Of a DNA stretch of 64,000 bases, positions 62,023 to 64,000 are shown piece by piece; position 1 is the stretch's first letter, and each line of letters begins with the position of its first letter. Origin of the DNA: Paenibacillus koleovorans NBRC 103111 (GTDB taxonomy: Bacteria > Bacillota > Bacilli > Paenibacillales > NBRC-103111); the NCBI RefSeq assembly GCF_004000845.1, contig NZ_BIMA01000003.1, positions 1 to 64,000 on the forward strand, written 5' to 3'. The position numbers were made by a program, and so were the translations under genes. The notes beneath the pieces were generated by a model. It had not been told where the DNA came from, made no database searches, and saw nothing but the letters and a program-made list of their open reading frames with translations.

Positions 62023-63568
62023 TGGAGCCGTGCAGCCCCATCTCTACGAGTCTGCAATGTGGAGCAATTGACAGATGGACAATTCACAGCCGAAGTAGAA
62101 GGAAGGGGCGATCTGCAAGCATATTGCAGCGGCAGCTATCGTGATTAAAGAAACTTATTTCGACCTTGAATCGTTGGAGGAGCCTTCGCAGCCTGCCTCC
62201 CTACCTGAGAGTCTGGAGAAGCAATTGGCCGACATACCAAAGGAGCGCTTGGTCTCCCTTCTGCTAGAGTTGACCAAACACTCCGAATCGGTCCGGCAGC
62301 GAATCCGACTGTTCGTCTCCCAATCAGGCGACAAAGAGGAGCTCGTAGAGAGCCGCAAGCTGATCCGATCCTATATCAAACAGGCAAGCGACCGCCACGG
62401 GTTCGTCGATTACAATCATGTACATGAAGCGGTGGAAGGCGCGGAATTCGTCCTTAGAGCTTGTGAGCAGGCTGCTGAGGACGAGGAGTGGATGCGGGCC
62501 TTCGGTTTGTACTTGTGCGTGGCCAAGGAAATGATCCTCCTCCTGCAGTCCGTCGACGATTCGGACGGAACGGTTGGCGGGCTCGTAGAGGATGGGTTGC
62601 AGGGGATGCTGGAAGTCGCGGCTCAACGAGAACACATTCCACCCGGTCAGCAGGAGCAGATTTTTCGACAGCTTATAGAGGAAAGCTCTCAGCCCTATAT
62701 GGCAGAATGGGCGGATTGGAGTCTCCACATGCTCGAGATCGCCTCCAAGCTTGCCATTTCGCCCGAACGGCGTCAGGAATGGGAGAATCGCTTGAGCGCG
62801 GCAGAGAATCGATTGTCTGACCGGAGCTACTATACCGCGAGAATAGCTCAACTGCGCTATGCCATGATCGTTAATCAGGACGGTGAAGAACAAGCGGAGC
62901 ATTTCATAGACCGTCATCTGCATCTGGAGCACTTCCGAACGATAGCATTCCAGAAGGCAATGGATGGCTCCCAGTACGAGAGAGCCGTCCAACTGGCAGA
63001 AGAAGCGATACGGTTGGAATCCGGCAGCATGCGCGGCTACGGCTCCAAATGGAAACGGATGTTGTTTGATGCTTATGAGCGGTCGGGTGACGTAGCAAAA
63101 GTCAGGCAGTTAAGCGAGTTGCTGCTGCTCGCCGGCGCTGTTGAATACTACACGAAATTGAAAGAAAGCTGTCCGGCTGATGAATGACCAACCGTGTATG
63201 CCCGTATTGTAGAGAAGTTAGAGCGAACCGGTTATTTCCAAGCCTATACTTCAATCCTAGTTGCAGAGAAAGAGTGGTCACTGCTTCTAGTCTATGTCAG
63301 GAAGTACCCTGATCAGATCATCAGCTACTACAAGTATCTGAAAGCGCCCTATCCGGCGGAAGTTATTGAGTTATTCAGACAGCATATTTCCACACAGGCA
63401 GCTATTGCGGCTAAACGCCCTCACTATCAAGCTGTGTGCAGGCTGATCGGTACGATGCGCGAAGCTTGCGGGTCTGAGCCTGCTGGGGTGATGGTTCACT
63501 CACTATTGTCGAGGTACTTGAACAAACCTGCCTTCCAGGATGAACTGCTGCAGGTCCGAGTAAAATAG
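62023..63568 (+). pseudogene. Decayed SWIM-family gene with internal TGA stop
   Basis: The GTG frame at 62141 runs to TGA 63185-63187; the same frame resumes CCA ACC GTG TAT and continues to TAG 63568. Joined, the protein reads ...LKESCPADE[stop]PTVYARIVEKLERTG and then AYTSILVAEKEWSLLLVYVRK. The TGA sits where a Trp (TGG) would fit (PADEW PTVYARIVEKL). Upstream, 62053-62141 in another frame reads VEQLTDGQFTAEVEG, resembling the strand region before a SWIM motif, but no CxC...CxH is found. I infer a SWIM protein whose zinc region is lost. Not fully certain. Confidence 0.6.
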
Positions 63569-64000
63569 CGATACGAAATCTAGTTCAACTTTGGTTCTCA
63601 AATTGGCCGAAATTGGAGCACTAATGCGAAATTTGGTTCTCCGATAGCGAAATTTGGTATCCAGCACACCCCTCAATTTGGTTTGGCGGACACAGATGCG
63701 CTTATTTGCCCTTTCGCCCCCTCAAAACCTCACTTTTGGCCCCAATAACGCATCGTATGTCCGCTTACCCCGTAAAATAGCCATTTTGTTCACAAATAAG
63801 GGCCGTATGGTCCGCATACTCGCCGTTGTTGGAGTCCCTACCCTGACAGCATTGAGCACACCCCGCCACCCTCCCTCCTCCAACATCACTATCACCGGAC
63901 GATCACCTGAGCGTAAAATAGTCCCCTATCTGCTGACCAGATGGGGACTATTAAAGGCTTACAACCATAACTCTACGTTGGCCGCAGCCGACTATTTCAC
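63569..64000. repeat. Repeat-rich end region, no gene seen
   Basis: A single partial copy of the array motif (TAGCGATACGAAATC) begins at 63566. GCGAAATTTGGT occurs at 63626 and 63647. GCGGACA-type palindromic elements lie at 63686-63708 (forward), and at 63743-63764 and 63792-63815 (reversed). A hairpin ATAGTCCCC...GGGGACTAT at 63918-63951 may be a terminator for a minus-strand gene that begins beyond the window. No convincing gene is in this stretch. Confidence 0.6.

Noticed and set aside
1-64000. tRNA or rRNA genes, prophage or transposase genes
   Set aside because: I saw no cloverleaf-like tRNA sequences, rRNA signatures, integrases or transposases while reading both strands; a covariance search would be needed to exclude small RNAs.

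Overview
The window looks like a chromosomal segment of a GC-rich, endospore-forming Bacillota, most likely Paenibacillaceae (Paenibacillus, Cohnella or a relative). The reasons are strong AAGGAGG-type ribosome binding sites, sigma-A promoters, a complete gerA-type germinant-receptor operon, an IDEAL-like small protein, an HrcA/CIRCE operator and a preQ1-I riboswitch. I see no phage, conjugative or insertion-sequence genes, no rRNA or tRNA genes and no CRISPR array. The interest lies in signalling modules, in a few decayed genes and in several families of phased short repeats between genes.

Layout. 0-6.4 kb: a chemosensory operon on the minus strand (cheA-cheW-mcp-cheR-cheB; cheB is cut by the window edge). 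6.8-9.5 kb: a Gfo/Idh oxidoreductase, translationally coupled to an APH-like kinase, then a secreted NlpC/P60 peptidase. 9.6-11.4 kb: a GDYXXLXY/DUF2157 membrane pair. 11.6-15.4 kb: gerA-B-C type germinant receptor. 15.5-23.4 kb: arginase, a VOC dioxygenase-like protein, thioredoxin, an IDEAL-like protein, an Rrf2 regulator divergent from an msrA-msrB fusion, PadR plus a HAAS-type membrane protein, and the pncA-pncB NAD salvage pair.

23.6-31.9 kb is a cyclic-di-GMP signalling island. A minus-strand operon encodes homologues of the Pseudomonas SiaB (kinase), SiaC (DUF1987 switch), SiaA (PP2C phosphatase) and SiaD (diguanylate cyclase), in the order B-C-A-D. Here the SiaD-like protein also carries a degenerate HD-GYP domain. 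Divergent from it are a His-rich lipoprotein, a histidine kinase and a response regulator with a canonical HD-GYP phosphodiesterase domain. I consider this the most interesting system in the window.

32.1-40.1 kb: a five-gene operon SWIM zinc finger - HEAT-like protein - MoxR AAA ATPase - DUF5682 protein - VWA protein, resembling the E. coli yeh MoxR/VWA/SWIM locus. 40.2-42.3 kb: a radical SAM/SPASM protein and a double GNAT. 42.7-45.5 kb: RidA, D-aminoacylase and a YheO/DauR-like regulator, suggesting D-amino-acid use. 45.8-47.1 kb: a queuosine-precursor transporter and QueF behind a preQ1-I-like riboswitch. 47.5-49.5 kb: htpG with a CIRCE operator. 49.6-54.2 kb: a metallophosphoesterase, a YdeI-like protein and an operon of two RraA-like proteins plus an M20 peptidase. 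54.6-63.6 kb: a DEAD-box helicase with a long Q/G/R tail, a frameshifted orphan gene, a SWIM protein coupled to a SNF2 helicase, and a decayed SWIM-family gene with an in-frame TGA.

Two intergenic arrays about 7 kb apart (47.3 and 54.4 kb) carry four copies each of a 24-bp motif with identical 51-62-51 bp spacing. A third, unrelated array at 42.4 kb repeats at exactly 52 bp five times. All these periods are close to whole numbers of DNA helical turns.
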